Positions 25,988-35,676 are shown, counted from the stretch's first letter. The stretch: 64,000 nucleotides of DNA from Tenacibaculum sp. MAR_2010_89 (GCF_900105985.1 NZ_FNUB01000005.1:2976001-3040000); one strand, 5' to 3'. Numbers and translations: made by a program. Notes: a model not told the origin generated them from the letters alone.

Positions 25988-27175
25988 CTATGAAATACTA
26001 GGCACTTTTACTACTTCATTTACATCTGCATTATAATCAACTCCTTCAACTTTAAATCCGAATAAATTAAAGAAATCATTACTATACCCTTCTAAATCTC
26101 CTATTTCTGATAAGTTTTCAGAAGTTGCTGTTTTCCATAATTCAGCGATTTCAGATTGAACATCTTCTCGCATTTCCCAATCATCAATACGAATTCTACC
26201 TTTATCATCTAGAGCTATATCTCCTCCATATAGTCTTTCACTATATAAACGTTGAATTTGCTCAATACAACCTTCATGAATTCCTTTTTCTTTCATTACT
26301 TTAAACAACAATGAAATATATAATGGAATTACTGGAATAGCAGAACTAGCCTGTGTTACTAAAGCCTTATTTACAGAAACATAAGCTTTACCTCCTATAG
26401 ATTTTAAATCATCTGAAATTGTAAAAGCAGTTGCTTCTAAATGATCTTTAGCAGCTCCAATTGTACCTTTTCTATAAACAGCCTCTGTTAAAGATGGCCC
26501 TATATATGAATAGGCTACTGTTGTTGCTCCTTCAGATAATAAGTTTTCTGCTTTTAAAGCATCCATCCACATTTTCCAATCTTCTCCTCCCATTACAGTT
26601 ATTGTATTTTCAATATCATCACCCTCAGCTGGCTTTATAGATATTTCAGATACCTTACCTGTATGGAAATCTACTGTTTTATTTGAAAACTCTCCACCTA
26701 TCGGTTTTAATACCGATTTAAATCTTTTTCCACTAACTGGATGTGTTCTTACCGGAGATGCTAAACTATAAATAACCAAATCAATTTGACCTAAATCTTC
26801 TTTTATCAAATTAATAACTTCTTCTTTTATTTCATTTGAAAAAGCATCTCCATTTATACTTTTTGCATACAAACCGGCAGCATGGGCTTCTTTTTCAAAA
26901 GCTGCTGTATTATAAAACCCTGGTGAACCTGGTCTACCTTCAGTTCCTGGCTTATCAAAAAACACTCCAATTGTAGCTGCATCTGATCCAAATGCACTTG
27001 TTATTCTTGACGCTAAACCAAAACCAGTTGAAGAACCTATTACTAATACTTTTTTAGCTCCTTCTATTTTACCTTTTGACTTTATATATTCAATTTGATT
27101 TTTTACATTCTCCTCACAACCTATTGGATGTGATGTTAAACAAATAAACCCTCTTGTTCTTGGTTCTATAATCAT
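25988..27175 (-). CDS. fabV: trans-2-enoyl-ACP/CoA reductase FabV
   Basis: A 395-residue FabV/TER enzyme, family length about 400. N-terminal IIEPRTRGFICLTSHPIGC is diagnostic; the extended Rossmann motif reads VIGSSTGFGLASR, with NAD(P)H binding; the catalytic Tyr-x8-Lys region is seen as YSYIGPSLTEAVYRKGTIG. It reduces trans-2-enoyl thioesters in the last step of fatty-acid elongation and is naturally resistant to triclosan compared with FabI. It could be the main enoyl reductase or a second one; the window has no fabI. Downstream of a 122-residue hypothetical gene by 19 bp, probably in one transcript with purC. Confidence 0.93.
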   Translation of the reverse strand: MIIEPRTRGFICLTSHPIGCEENVKNQIEYIKSKGKIEGAKKVLVIGSSTGFGLASRITSAFGSDAATIGVFFDKPGTEGRPGSPGFYNTAAFEKEAHAAGLYAKSINGDAFSNEIKEEVINLIKEDLGQIDLVIYSLASPVRTHPVSGKRFKSVLKPIGGEFSNKTVDFHTGKVSEISIKPAEGDDIENTITVMGGEDWKMWMDALKAENLLSEGATTVAYSYIGPSLTEAVYRKGTIGAAKDHLEATAFTISDDLKSIGGKAYVSVNKALVTQASSAIPVIPLYISLLFKVMKEKGIHEGCIEQIQRLYSERLYGGDIALDDKGRIRIDDWEMREDVQSEIAELWKTATSENLSEIGDLEGYSNDFFNLFGFKVEGVDYNADVNEVVKVPSIS

Positions 27176-27194
27176 TATTGTTTGTTTTAAAATT

Positions 27195-27563
27195 TTATAT
27201 TTCTGATTGGTTATCTTTTATTCTTTGACCAATCATTGTTAAAATTCGTTTGTTTACTTCTGAATCATTTTCTTTATAAAACTCAAATTCTTTTACTGTA
27301 AATTGACCAATAATTAAACCTAATAACTGATTTCTTAAAGTTATATTTTTTCTAGTTATTGTATTTACTGTCTTATTGAACTTTTCTCTTTTTATGTTTA
27401 AAATATCTATTTTTTGTTTAGCACAAAAAAACATAAATAGTTCTACTATTAATTCATTTTGTAATTTTAAGATTGGACGTACAGTTCTATTTTGAAAATC
27501 TTCAATAGGAATTGATGATGACAAATTTAAAACGGGTCTAATACTTATTTTTTTACTATCCAT
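27195..27563 (-). CDS. Conserved hypothetical protein downstream of purC
   Basis: A 122-residue protein, no signal or membrane helix. It begins with a strand-like [21 protein letters not shown] region in which RPVLNL and RPILKL repeat, and then becomes a helical domain ([32 protein letters not shown]). Its ATG overlaps the purC stop by 8 bp, so translation is coupled. I do not recognise the family; the tight coupling suggests a conserved flavobacterial neighbour rather than a spurious frame. Confidence 0.65.
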   Translation of the reverse strand: MDSKKISIRPVLNLSSSIPIEDFQNRTVRPILKLQNELIVELFMFFCAKQKIDILNIKREKFNKTVNTITRKNITLRNQLLGLIIGQFTVKEFEFYKENDSEVNKRILTMIGQRIKDNQSEI

Positions 27564-28503
27564 TTAAGAAATCAACTACATTATCATTTATACGCTTTAA
27601 TACATTATCTGTATTTGCTTTGATAAAAGTTTCTCCAGTAATTTGCTCAAATAACTCTATATATCTATTAGATATTTCAATAATTTTATCATCTGACATT
27701 TCAGGAATTTGTTGTCCTTCTTTTCCTTGAAAACCATTTTCAATTAACCATTGACGTACAAATTCTTTAGATAATTGCTTTTGCTTTTCACCTTTTTCTT
27801 GACGCTCAGCATACCCTTCTTCATAAAAATAACGAGATGAATCTGGAGTATGAATTTCATCAATCAGTACAATTTTTCCTTCTTTAGTTTTTCCAAATTC
27901 ATATTTAGTATCAACTAATATCAATCCACGTTTTTTAGCTATTTCAGTACCTCTTTGAAATAATTTACGTGTATAATCTTCTAATACTAAATAATCTTCT
28001 TCAGAAACAATTCCTTTAGCTAAAATATCTTCTCTTGAAATATCTTCGTCATGTTCTCCATTATCAGCTTTTGTAGAAGGTGTTATAATTGCTGAAGGAA
28101 ACTTATCGTTTTCTTTCATCCCTTCAGGCATATCTACACCACAAAGTGTTCTTTTACCAGTGTTATATTCACGAGCTGCATGACCTGACAAATATCCTCG
28201 GATTACCATTTCAACCTTAAAAGGTTCACATAAATGACCAACAGCTACATTTTCATCAGGGTTTGCTATCAACCAGTTTGGAACAATATCCGCAGTATCA
28301 TTCATCATTTTAGTTGCAATCTGATTCAATATTTGCCCTTTAAAAGGAATTTGACGTGGTAAAATAACATCAAATGCTGATAATCTATCTGAAGCTATCA
28401 TCACTAATAAATCATTATTAATGTTGTATACCTCTCTTACTTTACCTTTATAAACTGCTTTTTGATTAGGAAACTGAAAACTAGTTTCGTTAATTGTATT
28501 CAT
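27556..28503 (-). CDS. purC: Phosphoribosylaminoimidazole-succinocarboxamide synthase
   Basis: A 315-residue SAICAR synthase of the longer type found in Bacteroidota and eukaryotes (compared with about 240 in E. coli). Seen: [14 protein letters not shown] at the N-terminus, [47 protein letters not shown] with the metal-binding Glu/Asp, and TPDSSRY. It condenses CAIR with aspartate using ATP in de novo purine synthesis. A -7 promoter box lies 27 bp upstream of the ATG, so it has its own promoter although phoH and a membrane gene precede it on the same strand. Confidence 0.95.
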   Translation of the reverse strand: MNTINETSFQFPNQKAVYKGKVREVYNINNDLLVMIASDRLSAFDVILPRQIPFKGQILNQIATKMMNDTADIVPNWLIANPDENVAVGHLCEPFKVEMVIRGYLSGHAAREYNTGKRTLCGVDMPEGMKENDKFPSAIITPSTKADNGEHDEDISREDILAKGIVSEEDYLVLEDYTRKLFQRGTEIAKKRGLILVDTKYEFGKTKEGKIVLIDEIHTPDSSRYFYEEGYAERQEKGEKQKQLSKEFVRQWLIENGFQGKEGQQIPEMSDDKIIEISNRYIELFEQITGETFIKANTDNVLKRINDNVVDFLNG

Positions 28504-28529
28504 TATAGTTATTGTTGTGTTGTAGTGTG

Positions 28530-28537
28530 CAAATGTA
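28530..28537 (-). promoter_or_regulatory. Promoter -7 box of purC
   Basis: Minus strand TACATTTG, a full match to TAnnTTTG, in the 40-bp gap between the upstream membrane-protein gene and purC. No standard -33 TTG. Confidence 0.5.
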
Positions 28538-28543
28538 AGTTTT

Positions 28544-29143
28544 TTACTTTTCTTTTTTTATTCTTTTTATTTGTTTAATATTATCTAAAATTGGTGTTGC
28601 AGTTACAACACTATCTTTTTCTTCCACATAAAAGATATAAGCACTGTTCTGACCTATTTTCTTAACCTTTAATTTACTATTATCTTTAAAAATTAATAAG
28701 CAATCACTTTTAAATTTAATATTGGTCAATTTCTTTTTATAATTAATTCCTGCACCTAATCTAAACCCTAAAAGTAAAGCAAACAAAAAGTACAAAACAA
28801 CAAATACAAAACCACTTTTCTTACTTACCTTAATTCCTTTTTTATTAGCATCTTCTTTATATAATTTACGATACCATTTTTTATCTTTATTTTTTTCATG
28901 AATTTTAGGAAATCTAACAATCCAGAAAAAGGTTAATAACATAAAAAAAATAAAAACTCCAAATAACAATTTATTATTAATTAATAAGGAAATAGGAGAA
29001 AAAAGAGCATCTAAAATAGATACATATTCTAAATAATTAATATCTAAAAACCCATAAAAAATCGCTTCAGAAACAAGACCTAAAACAACTAAAAATAAGT
29101 ACCCTAAAGATAAATGTTCTTGAAAACTTAATTTATTTAACAT
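28544..29143 (-). CDS. Hypothetical membrane protein
   Basis: A 199-residue protein with three clear hydrophobic helices ([56 protein letters not shown]) and a lysine-rich loop between the second and third. The C-terminal 65 residues are beta-rich and probably cytoplasmic ([20 protein letters not shown]). No family is recognised. It begins one base after the phoH stop on the same strand, so it is co-transcribed with phoH. Confidence 0.65.
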   Translation of the reverse strand: MLNKLSFQEHLSLGYLFLVVLGLVSEAIFYGFLDINYLEYVSILDALFSPISLLINNKLLFGVFIFFMLLTFFWIVRFPKIHEKNKDKKWYRKLYKEDANKKGIKVSKKSGFVFVVLYFLFALLLGFRLGAGINYKKKLTNIKFKSDCLLIFKDNSKLKVKKIGQNSAYIFYVEEKDSVVTATPILDNIKQIKRIKKEK

Positions 29144-29144
29144 C

Positions 29145-30095
29145 TTATTCTGTTTCTATACTTTTATAAGCCTTAATAATTTTTTTTATTAAACGATGAC
29201 GTACAACATCTTTATCATCTAGGTATACTTGCGCTATTCCATTAATATCTTTTAAAGCCAATAATGCTTGCTTTAAACCTGATATCTGCTTACGGGGTAA
29301 ATCTATTTGTCCAGGATCTCCAGTAATAATAAACTTAGCATGCACTCCCATTCTTGTTAAAAACATTTTCATTTGGGCATGTGTAGTATTTTGTGCTTCA
29401 TCTAATATAACAAAAGCATTATCTAATGTTCTTCCACGCATAAAGGCCAAAGGTGCAATTTGAATTATTCCTTTTTCTAAATGAGACTCTAATCGTTCAT
29501 GCGGAATCATATCCCTTAATGCATCATATAACGGTTGCATATAAGGGTCTAGTTTCTCTTTTAAATCACCTGGAAGAAATCCTAAATTCTCACCAGATTC
29601 TACCGCTGGTCTTGTTAAAATTATTCTACGAACTTCTTTCTCCTTTAATGCTCTAACAGCTAATGCTACTGCTGTATACGTTTTTCCTGTTCCTGCTGGA
29701 CCAACAGCAAACAACATGTCATTTTTCGTCATTAACGAAACCATTTTACGTTGATTTTCTGTTTGAGCTTTAATTTGTTTACCACTAACTCCATGTACCA
29801 ATACATCAGATACTTTTCCTGACTGTGGCTTATCTTCTTTTCCTGTAGAGGTTATTAAACGTTCTATAACATTTTCATCAAGTTTGTTATACTTCATATA
29901 GTATTTGATTAGCATACCAACACGCTTTTCAAATTCATCTAAAATTTCGGGTTCTCCATAAATTTTTAATTTATTTCCTCTAGCAACAATTTTTATTTTT
30001 GGGAAGTATGTTTTTAATTGACTTATGGTGCTGTTTTGAGCTCCAAAAAAGTCGTTTGGATTAATTTCTGTTAATTCAATAATACGTTCGTTCAA
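29145..30095 (-). CDS. phoH: PhoH family ATPase
   Basis: A 316-residue PhoH-like protein. N-terminal KH-like region (about residues 1-90), then a P-loop ATPase domain with Walker A GPAGTGKT (about 137-144), Walker B region FVILDEAQNTT and the terminal RHRLIKKIIKAY. Family members are cytoplasmic ATPases tied to RNA metabolism, often next to ybeY, which is not present here. The name comes from phosphate-starvation induction of the E. coli homologue; that regulation cannot be assumed. First gene of a unit with the 199-residue membrane protein. Confidence 0.92.
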   Translation of the reverse strand: MNERIIELTEINPNDFFGAQNSTISQLKTYFPKIKIVARGNKLKIYGEPEILDEFEKRVGMLIKYYMKYNKLDENVIERLITSTGKEDKPQSGKVSDVLVHGVSGKQIKAQTENQRKMVSLMTKNDMLFAVGPAGTGKTYTAVALAVRALKEKEVRRIILTRPAVESGENLGFLPGDLKEKLDPYMQPLYDALRDMIPHERLESHLEKGIIQIAPLAFMRGRTLDNAFVILDEAQNTTHAQMKMFLTRMGVHAKFIITGDPGQIDLPRKQISGLKQALLALKDINGIAQVYLDDKDVVRHRLIKKIIKAYKSIETE

Positions 30096-30154
30096 ATGAT
30101 ATAAGTTTTAATATTATTCACACTAAAAATAATGATTATTTTTATTGAATTGCT

Positions 30155-30162
30155 TAGTTTTG
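30155..30162 (+). promoter_or_regulatory. Putative -7 box for the 30216 operon
   Basis: TAGTTTTG fits TAnnTTTG and lies 53 bp before the ATG at 30216; no well-spaced TTG was found, so support is partial. Confidence 0.4.
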
Positions 30163-30215
30163 CTATAATTTTCAATATAATTTTTCACAATTTAATTAAC
30201 AAGTAACTAATATTA

Positions 30216-31082
30216 ATGTCTCTTATTACATTAACTACTGATTTTGGAACTAAAGACCACTTTGTAGGGGCTGTAAAAGGAGCTATTTACTCAGAGCTAC
30301 CAAATGCTATTATAGTAGATATAACTCACGACATATCTCCTTTTAACATTACTGAAACTGCATATATTTTAAAAAATGCTTACAAGAGTTTCCCTGACAA
30401 CACCATACATATTATTGGTGTAGATTCAGAGCTAAGTATTGATAATAAACATATAGCTATTGAATTAGATAATCAGTTTTTTATTTGTCCTGATAATGGA
30501 TTAATTTCCATGATTGCATCAGAGGTAAACCCTACTCGAATTGTTGAAATAAACATCCATAATCATACAAATAGCAGCTTTCCTGTTTTAGATATATTTG
30601 TTAAAGTAGCTTCACATATTGCTCGTGGTGGTAATTTAAATGTTATAGGTAAAGAAATTTCAAACTATAAAAAGATTACTGAAATTCAACCAAAAGTAAA
30701 TCAACAACAAACTATTATTAAAGGTGGTGTTATTTATATTGATAATTATGGTAATGCAATTACAAATATTAATAAGAAGTTATTTAGCTCAATTGGTAAG
30801 GGACGTAACTTTATTATAAACGCTAGTAGGTATCAATTTAAAAAAGTATTGAATGGTTATAATGAAATTGTTGACTATACATTACCTGAAGAAAAAAGAC
30901 AATACGATGGAGATAAGCTAGCTCTTTTTAATTCAGCTGACTTTCTTGAAATTGCTATTTACAGAAGCAACTTAAAAACTGTTGGAGGAGCCTCTACCCT
31001 TCTTGGCTTAAAGTATCGAGATACTATTACTATTGAATTTGAAGATGTTGTTAAGCCTGAATTTGTAACAATAAACCAATAA
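30216..31082 (+). CDS. SAM hydrolase/hydroxide adenosyltransferase (DUF62) family protein
   Basis: A 288-residue protein of the DUF62 family, related to fluorinase and chlorinase but using water to split S-adenosylmethionine into adenosine and methionine. Seen: ITLTTDFGTKDHFVGAVKGAI at the N-terminus (the DFG and DH positions that bind and activate substrate), FICPDNGLISMI, and GNAITNI in the C-terminal domain. Physiological role of the family is unsettled. First gene of a tightly packed unit with an ABM protein (2-bp gap), GNAT, gldF and gldG. Confidence 0.88.
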   Translation: MSLITLTTDFGTKDHFVGAVKGAIYSELPNAIIVDITHDISPFNITETAYILKNAYKSFPDNTIHIIGVDSELSIDNKHIAIELDNQFFICPDNGLISMIASEVNPTRIVEINIHNHTNSSFPVLDIFVKVASHIARGGNLNVIGKEISNYKKITEIQPKVNQQQTIIKGGVIYIDNYGNAITNINKKLFSSIGKGRNFIINASRYQFKKVLNGYNEIVDYTLPEEKRQYDGDKLALFNSADFLEIAIYRSNLKTVGGASTLLGLKYRDTITIEFEDVVKPEFVTINQ

Positions 31083-31084
31083 TT

Positions 31085-31381
31085 ATGTTTGTACGTATTG
31101 TAAAAATGAGTTTTCATTCCGAAAAAATTGAAGAATTTCTTGCTAATTTTAATGAAAAGAAAGAATACATACGAAAATCATCAGGTTGTCGTTTATTAGA
31201 GTTGTATAGAGACAAAACGAACCCTAATATATTTTTTACCTATAGTTACTGGGAAACAGAAGAAGATTTAGAAAATTACAGAAACTCTGAACTGTTTAAA
31301 GGAGTTTGGGCAAAAACTAAAATTCTTTTTAATGATAAACCAGTTGCATGGAGTGTTGATAAATTAGCATCTTTGCTTTAA
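31085..31381 (+). CDS. Antibiotic biosynthesis monooxygenase (ABM) domain protein
   Basis: A 98-residue dimeric ferredoxin-like protein. ABM signature: FVRIVKMSFHSEKIEEFL at the start, SGCRLLELYRDKTNP, then SYWETEEDLENYRNSELFKGVW. Members are small oxygenases or stress proteins that oxidise quinone-like compounds without a metal, but many have no known substrate. Its stop shares one base with the ATG of the GNAT gene that follows. Confidence 0.85.
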   Translation: MFVRIVKMSFHSEKIEEFLANFNEKKEYIRKSSGCRLLELYRDKTNPNIFFTYSYWETEEDLENYRNSELFKGVWAKTKILFNDKPVAWSVDKLASLL

Positions 31382-31923
31382 TGAAAGAATTATTTAATCC
31401 TTTTCCTATTTTAAAAACCGAACGTTTAGTTTTAAGGAAGCTTGTTGATAGTGATCAAAAAGCTACTTTTGAGATACGTTCTAACAAAGAAGTAAATAAA
31501 TTTATTGACAGACCTGTTCCTAAAAGGATTTCGGATATAGAAGACTTTATAAAAATGATTGACCAATTAATTAACGCCAACAAAGGTGTGTATTGGGCTA
31601 TTGAGTACAATAATATTTTAATAGGCTCTATTGGGTTGCGTCATTTTAATGAAGACTTTACCTATGCCGAAGTTGGCTATGAATTACAAACTGATTTTCA
31701 AGGAAAAGGCTTTATGAGTGAAGCTTTAAAAGAAGTTTTAAACTATGGTTTCAACAAACTCCTTTTAAATGAAATTGAAGCTTATACGCACAAAAAAAAC
31801 AAGAACTCTATAAGCTTATTAAAGAAACATAATTTTAACATTCGATCTGAAAAAAAAGATGTAGATTTTGAAAATAATATTATTTTAGGATTAATAAAAA
31901 CAGATTATAATCATATATGTTAG
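31381..31923 (+). CDS. GNAT family N-acetyltransferase (RimJ/RimL-like)
   Basis: A 180-residue acetyltransferase. Starts with FPILKTERLVLRKLVDSD typical of the RimJ/RimL group; the acetyl-CoA loop is seen around TDFQGKGFMSEALKEVL (Q/R-x-x-G-K/R-G), followed by NEIEAYTHKKNKNSISLLKKHNF. Target unknown: ribosomal protein N-termini or small amines are possible. It overlaps the ABM stop by one base and gldF by 7 bases, so it is translated together with gldF. Confidence 0.85.
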   Translation: MKELFNPFPILKTERLVLRKLVDSDQKATFEIRSNKEVNKFIDRPVPKRISDIEDFIKMIDQLINANKGVYWAIEYNNILIGSIGLRHFNEDFTYAEVGYELQTDFQGKGFMSEALKEVLNYGFNKLLLNEIEAYTHKKNKNSISLLKKHNFNIRSEKKDVDFENNIILGLIKTDYNHIC

Positions 31924-32636
31924 CCATACTAAAAAAAGAATTCAACTCATTTTTTTCCTCACCCATAGCTTATTTAGTTATTGGTGTATTTTTACTCGTA
32001 AACGGATTGTTTTTATGGGTGTTTAATGACAATTTAAATATCTTAAATGCTGGCTTTGCTGATCTTAACAGCTTTTTTTACTTGGCTCCCTGGTTACTAT
32101 TATTTTTAATTCCTGCTATCACCATGAAAAGTTTTGCAGATGAATTTAGCAACGGAACTATTGAAATATTAAAAACAAGACCTTTGACAGACTGGCAAAT
32201 TGTACTTGGAAAATTCTTTGCTTCTTTATTATTAGTTAGTATTGCTTTAATACCTACAATAACGTATGTATACACAATTCACAACCTAGGCAAACCTATT
32301 GGTAATATCGATATGGGTAGCACACTAGGTTCCTATATTGGAATATTCTTTTTAGCAGCTACATACACTTCAATTGGTTTATTTACCTCAACACTTTCAA
32401 AAAATCAAATAGTAGCTTTTATCATAAGTGTATTTATCACTTTTATTTTATTTTTTGGGTTTGAATCTATAAGTAGTTCTTTAGGAAAATCTGGATACAC
32501 GCTACAACAATTCGGAATTAATGAACACTATAAAAGTATTAGTCGCGGTGTAATAGACACTCGTGATATTATTTACTTTATTTGTGTTACTTTTTTCTTT
32601 TTATTCATTACTAAACAACAATTAAAAAATGAGTAA
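31917..32636 (+). CDS. gldF: Gliding motility ABC transporter permease GldF
   Basis: A 239-residue permease with six hydrophobic helices. The start LAILKKEFNSFFSSPIAYLVI and the later MKSFADEFSNGTIEILKTRPLTDWQIVLGKF (given across the two conserved blocks MKSFADEF and EILKTRPL) are typical of GldF and related ABC-2 permeases. With GldG and the ATPase GldA it forms a transporter needed for gliding in Flavobacterium johnsoniae. gldA is not in the window; in several flavobacteria it is unlinked. Overlaps gldG by 8 bp. Confidence 0.92.
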   Translation: MLAILKKEFNSFFSSPIAYLVIGVFLLVNGLFLWVFNDNLNILNAGFADLNSFFYLAPWLLLFLIPAITMKSFADEFSNGTIEILKTRPLTDWQIVLGKFFASLLLVSIALIPTITYVYTIHNLGKPIGNIDMGSTLGSYIGIFFLAATYTSIGLFTSTLSKNQIVAFIISVFITFILFFGFESISSSLGKSGYTLQQFGINEHYKSISRGVIDTRDIIYFICVTFFFLFITKQQLKNE

Positions 32637-34269
32637 AAAAATTCAACACATACTATTCGTTTTTATAGGTATATTAGTTATAAACTATATAAGTAAAAGT
32701 GTATATAAACGTTTTGACATCACTCACAACAAACGTTATTCTTTATCAAAAGTAAGTACAACACTAATCAATAAATTTGAAAATCCTTTATTAATAAATG
32801 TATATTTAGAAGGTAATTTTCCTTTAGAATTTAAACGTTTACAAATAGAAACTCGTCAGTTTTTAGAAGAGCTACAAGCTGAAAACTCAAACATACGATT
32901 TCGTTTTATAAATCCTGATAATATCAGAGAGGAACTTATTAAAAAAGGAATGCTTCCTAGCAGACTAACTGTTGATGAAAATGGAAACTTATCTGAAGCT
33001 ATTATTTTTCCTTGGGCTGAAATAAGTTATGGTAACAAAACAGAATTAGTTTCTTTATTACCAGATTCAGCTTTAAAAACTCAAGAAGCTCAATTACAAA
33101 ATGCTATTGAAAAACTAGAATATTCGTTTGCTAGTGCTTTTAGTTTAATTTCTAAAAAAGCTAAACAAAAAATAGCAGTTATTTCTGGAAATGGAGAATT
33201 GAGTGATATGTATTTGTATAGTATTCTATCTAAACTGAAAAACAAATACAGACTTGCTAAATTCACATTAGACAGTACCGAAAATAATCCTCAAAAAACA
33301 TTAACTGATTTAACTAAATACGACTTAGCTTTTATAGCTAAACCTACTCAACGTTTTACTGAAAAAGAAAAATTAGTTTTAGATCAATACATTAATAATG
33401 GAGGTAGAAGTTTATGGATGGTAGACACAAACTATGCTGACACTGATAGTTTATACAATGAAGGTAAAATGTTAGCTTTTCCTCGTGATTTAAATTTAAC
33501 CGACTTACTTTTTAGCTACCAAGTTAGAATTAACAATAAACTTATTCAAGATTTATATAGCGCTAAAATCCCGCTAGCTACAGGAAACATAGGTAATCAA
33601 GCACAATTTCAACATCTCAATTGGTTTTATCACCCATTAGTTAATGGAAACCCTAATCATCCAATCACAAAAAACATTGCACCAGTTCGTTTTCAATTTA
33701 CCACTCAAATTGACACTTTAAAAGGAAATATTAAAAAAACACCTTTATTTATATCATCAGTACTAACAAAAAAAATTGGTACACCTAATTTTGTTGAACT
33801 ACAAAGTATTAGTAAACAACCAAAACAGAATGAATATAATGGTGGTCCACAATTATTGGCTGTTTTATTAGAAGGGAAATTTACTTCTGCTTATAAAAAT
33901 CGTGTCAAACCATTTAACACTCCAAGCTTTTCTTCTGATACCAAAGAAAATAAAATGATTGTTATAGCAGATGGTGATATTGCTAAAAATCAACTTTTAA
34001 AAGGAAAACCTTATGATTTATCAAAAGACAAATGGACAGGTGCATATTACGGAAACAAAGAGTTTTTATTAAATGCCGTTGATTACTTATTAGATGACAC
34101 AGGACTCATTCAACTTAGAAATAAAACTATCCAAATTAATCTTTTAGATAAACAAAGAGCCTATACAGAAAAACGTTTTTGGCAATTTTTAAACATTGGA
34201 ATTCCACTTATACTATTAACATTATTTGGTTTTTCTTTTAATTATTGGAGAAAGAAAAAATATAGTTAA
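32629..34269 (+). CDS. gldG: Gliding motility ABC transporter component GldG
   Basis: A 546-residue protein with an N-terminal membrane anchor (ILFVFIGILVINYIS), a large periplasmic part of the ABC-type auxiliary (DUF4350/IFT52-like) kind containing RFDITHNKRYSLS and KIAVISGNGELSD, and a C-terminal anchor (FLNIGIPLILLTLFGFSF). This matches GldG in length and layout, and the coupling to gldF confirms it. It ends convergently with the gene at 34266: the stop codons overlap by three bases with no terminator between. Confidence 0.92.
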   Translation: MSKKIQHILFVFIGILVINYISKSVYKRFDITHNKRYSLSKVSTTLINKFENPLLINVYLEGNFPLEFKRLQIETRQFLEELQAENSNIRFRFINPDNIREELIKKGMLPSRLTVDENGNLSEAIIFPWAEISYGNKTELVSLLPDSALKTQEAQLQNAIEKLEYSFASAFSLISKKAKQKIAVISGNGELSDMYLYSILSKLKNKYRLAKFTLDSTENNPQKTLTDLTKYDLAFIAKPTQRFTEKEKLVLDQYINNGGRSLWMVDTNYADTDSLYNEGKMLAFPRDLNLTDLLFSYQVRINNKLIQDLYSAKIPLATGNIGNQAQFQHLNWFYHPLVNGNPNHPITKNIAPVRFQFTTQIDTLKGNIKKTPLFISSVLTKKIGTPNFVELQSISKQPKQNEYNGGPQLLAVLLEGKFTSAYKNRVKPFNTPSFSSDTKENKMIVIADGDIAKNQLLKGKPYDLSKDKWTGAYYGNKEFLLNAVDYLLDDTGLIQLRNKTIQINLLDKQRAYTEKRFWQFLNIGIPLILLTLFGFSFNYWRKKKYS

Positions 34270-35024
34270 ATACTCAATAAGTTATCATGAGTAAAAGTAT
34301 ATTCTAATACTTTTTGTATTTTTTCCGAATTTATAATTTTGTACTGTAAAGGCATAGAGTTATCAAAAACTGGTAGCTCCTTTCCCAATATCTTTCTTGC
34401 ATTTTTATAAAATTCTTCACGAGTTGGATGATGATTTGAACAAACATTAAATACCTCACCAAAGGCATCTTGAATTATCACTTCCTTTATAACTGATATA
34501 CAATCGTCTAGATGTACCATATTCACAAAACCTTTAGGATATGGTATTGCTTTGTTTTTAAACCAATTTCCTGGTTGCCTATCATAACCAAAAAGACCTG
34601 CAAATCGAATAATAGTAGTTTTAAAACTTCTGTTTTTTAAAAATAGTCCCTCTATTTCAACTAAAGGAGAATTAACAGTTTTATCTTCTTCAGTCATTTC
34701 TTTATTTAAACTAGGATACACAGAAGTAGAACTAATAAACAACACCTTTTTCACAGGTGATTTCTCTATCCTTGAAATCAAATTACTAAAGTCTTCTATA
34801 TTTTTAGAGGTAATAGCTATAACTAGAATTTCAGAATTTAAAAAATCACTAATATCATTATCTAAAGAAATATCTACTAAAAAAGGAATGATTTTTAAAG
34901 CTCTAAAAACATCCATTTTTTGTTTAGAAGTAGTTGACCCTTTTACTCCGTATCCATTATTTATTAAATCAATTGCTAATGGTTTTCCTAACCATCCGCA
35001 TCCCAAAATACTAACACGCTCCAT
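34266..35024 (-). CDS. NAD(P)-dependent epimerase/SDR (YeeZ-like)
   Basis: A 252-residue extended short-chain dehydrogenase-like protein. The dinucleotide motif is VSILGCGWLGKPLA (G-x-G-x-x-G), followed by VLFISSTSVYPSL with the Ser-Thr-x-x-Tyr region and FAGLFGYDRQPG. This combination with GCGWLG is typical of YeeZ-type uncharacterised epimerases. Substrate unknown. ATG 35024 is preferred over GTG 35027; either way the start overlaps the aquaporin 3' end (stop 35011-35013), suggesting coupled expression. Confidence 0.82.
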   Translation of the reverse strand: MERVSILGCGWLGKPLAIDLINNGYGVKGSTTSKQKMDVFRALKIIPFLVDISLDNDISDFLNSEILVIAITSKNIEDFSNLISRIEKSPVKKVLFISSTSVYPSLNKEMTEEDKTVNSPLVEIEGLFLKNRSFKTTIIRFAGLFGYDRQPGNWFKNKAIPYPKGFVNMVHLDDCISVIKEVIIQDAFGEVFNVCSNHHPTREEFYKNARKILGKELPVFDNSMPLQYKIINSEKIQKVLEYTFTHDNLLSI

Positions 35025-35676
35025 CACAACAACTATCGTCTTTTACCAATTTGCATGAAACTACTGCTAGTAATGCACCTAAAATTGGTGCTAAAATATA
35101 TAACCATAAATGCTCAAAATGTCCAGATACTATAGCAGGAGCTATAGAACGAACTGGGTTCATAGATGCTTTAGTCATTGGACCTGCAAACATAGCTTCT
35201 AATAAAACTACTCCTCCAATTGCTATACCGGCCATTACTCCTACTTCTTTACTTCCTGTAGAAACATTAATAATCGTAAGCATTAAAAAGAACGTTAACA
35301 ATAGCTCTAATACAAAAGCTCTCCAAGGCTCTAAAACAGGTATTGTTGCTCCATAATATTCACTATCTGGAAATATAATCCATAATAGTATACTTGCCAA
35401 TAAAGCCCCCAATAATTGAGCTATAATATACTTAGGAACTTCTTTCCATGAAAACTTTTTAGCATATGCAAAAGCAATAGTTACCGCAGGATTAAAATGT
35501 GCTCCTGAAATTTCTCCAAAAGCATAAATCATAGCCATTACTATTAACCCCCAAGTTATTGCAACACCAACATGAGTTAAATCAGCTCCTCCAGTTATTT
35601 CGTTTACAGTCATTGCTCCTGTTCCACAAAAAACAAGTGAAAACGTACCTATTAATTCAGAAATATATTTTTTCAT
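35011..35676 (-). CDS. MIP family aquaporin with NPA/NPV motifs
   Basis: A 221-residue six-helix channel. The first pore motif is SGAHFNPAVT; the second reads SMNPVRSIAP, so NPA has become NPV while the selectivity-filter Arg is kept. Size and lack of the GlpF-type loop insert point to the AqpZ-like water channel group, though the altered second motif allows other small solutes. The C-terminus ends in a cysteine cluster (SCCDGAC). A -7 promoter box lies just upstream. It is followed by the overlapping epimerase gene. Confidence 0.88.
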   Translation of the reverse strand: MKKYISELIGTFSLVFCGTGAMTVNEITGGADLTHVGVAITWGLIVMAMIYAFGEISGAHFNPAVTIAFAYAKKFSWKEVPKYIIAQLLGALLASILLWIIFPDSEYYGATIPVLEPWRAFVLELLLTFFLMLTIINVSTGSKEVGVMAGIAIGGVVLLEAMFAGPMTKASMNPVRSIAPAIVSGHFEHLWLYILAPILGALLAVVSCKLVKDDSCCDGAC

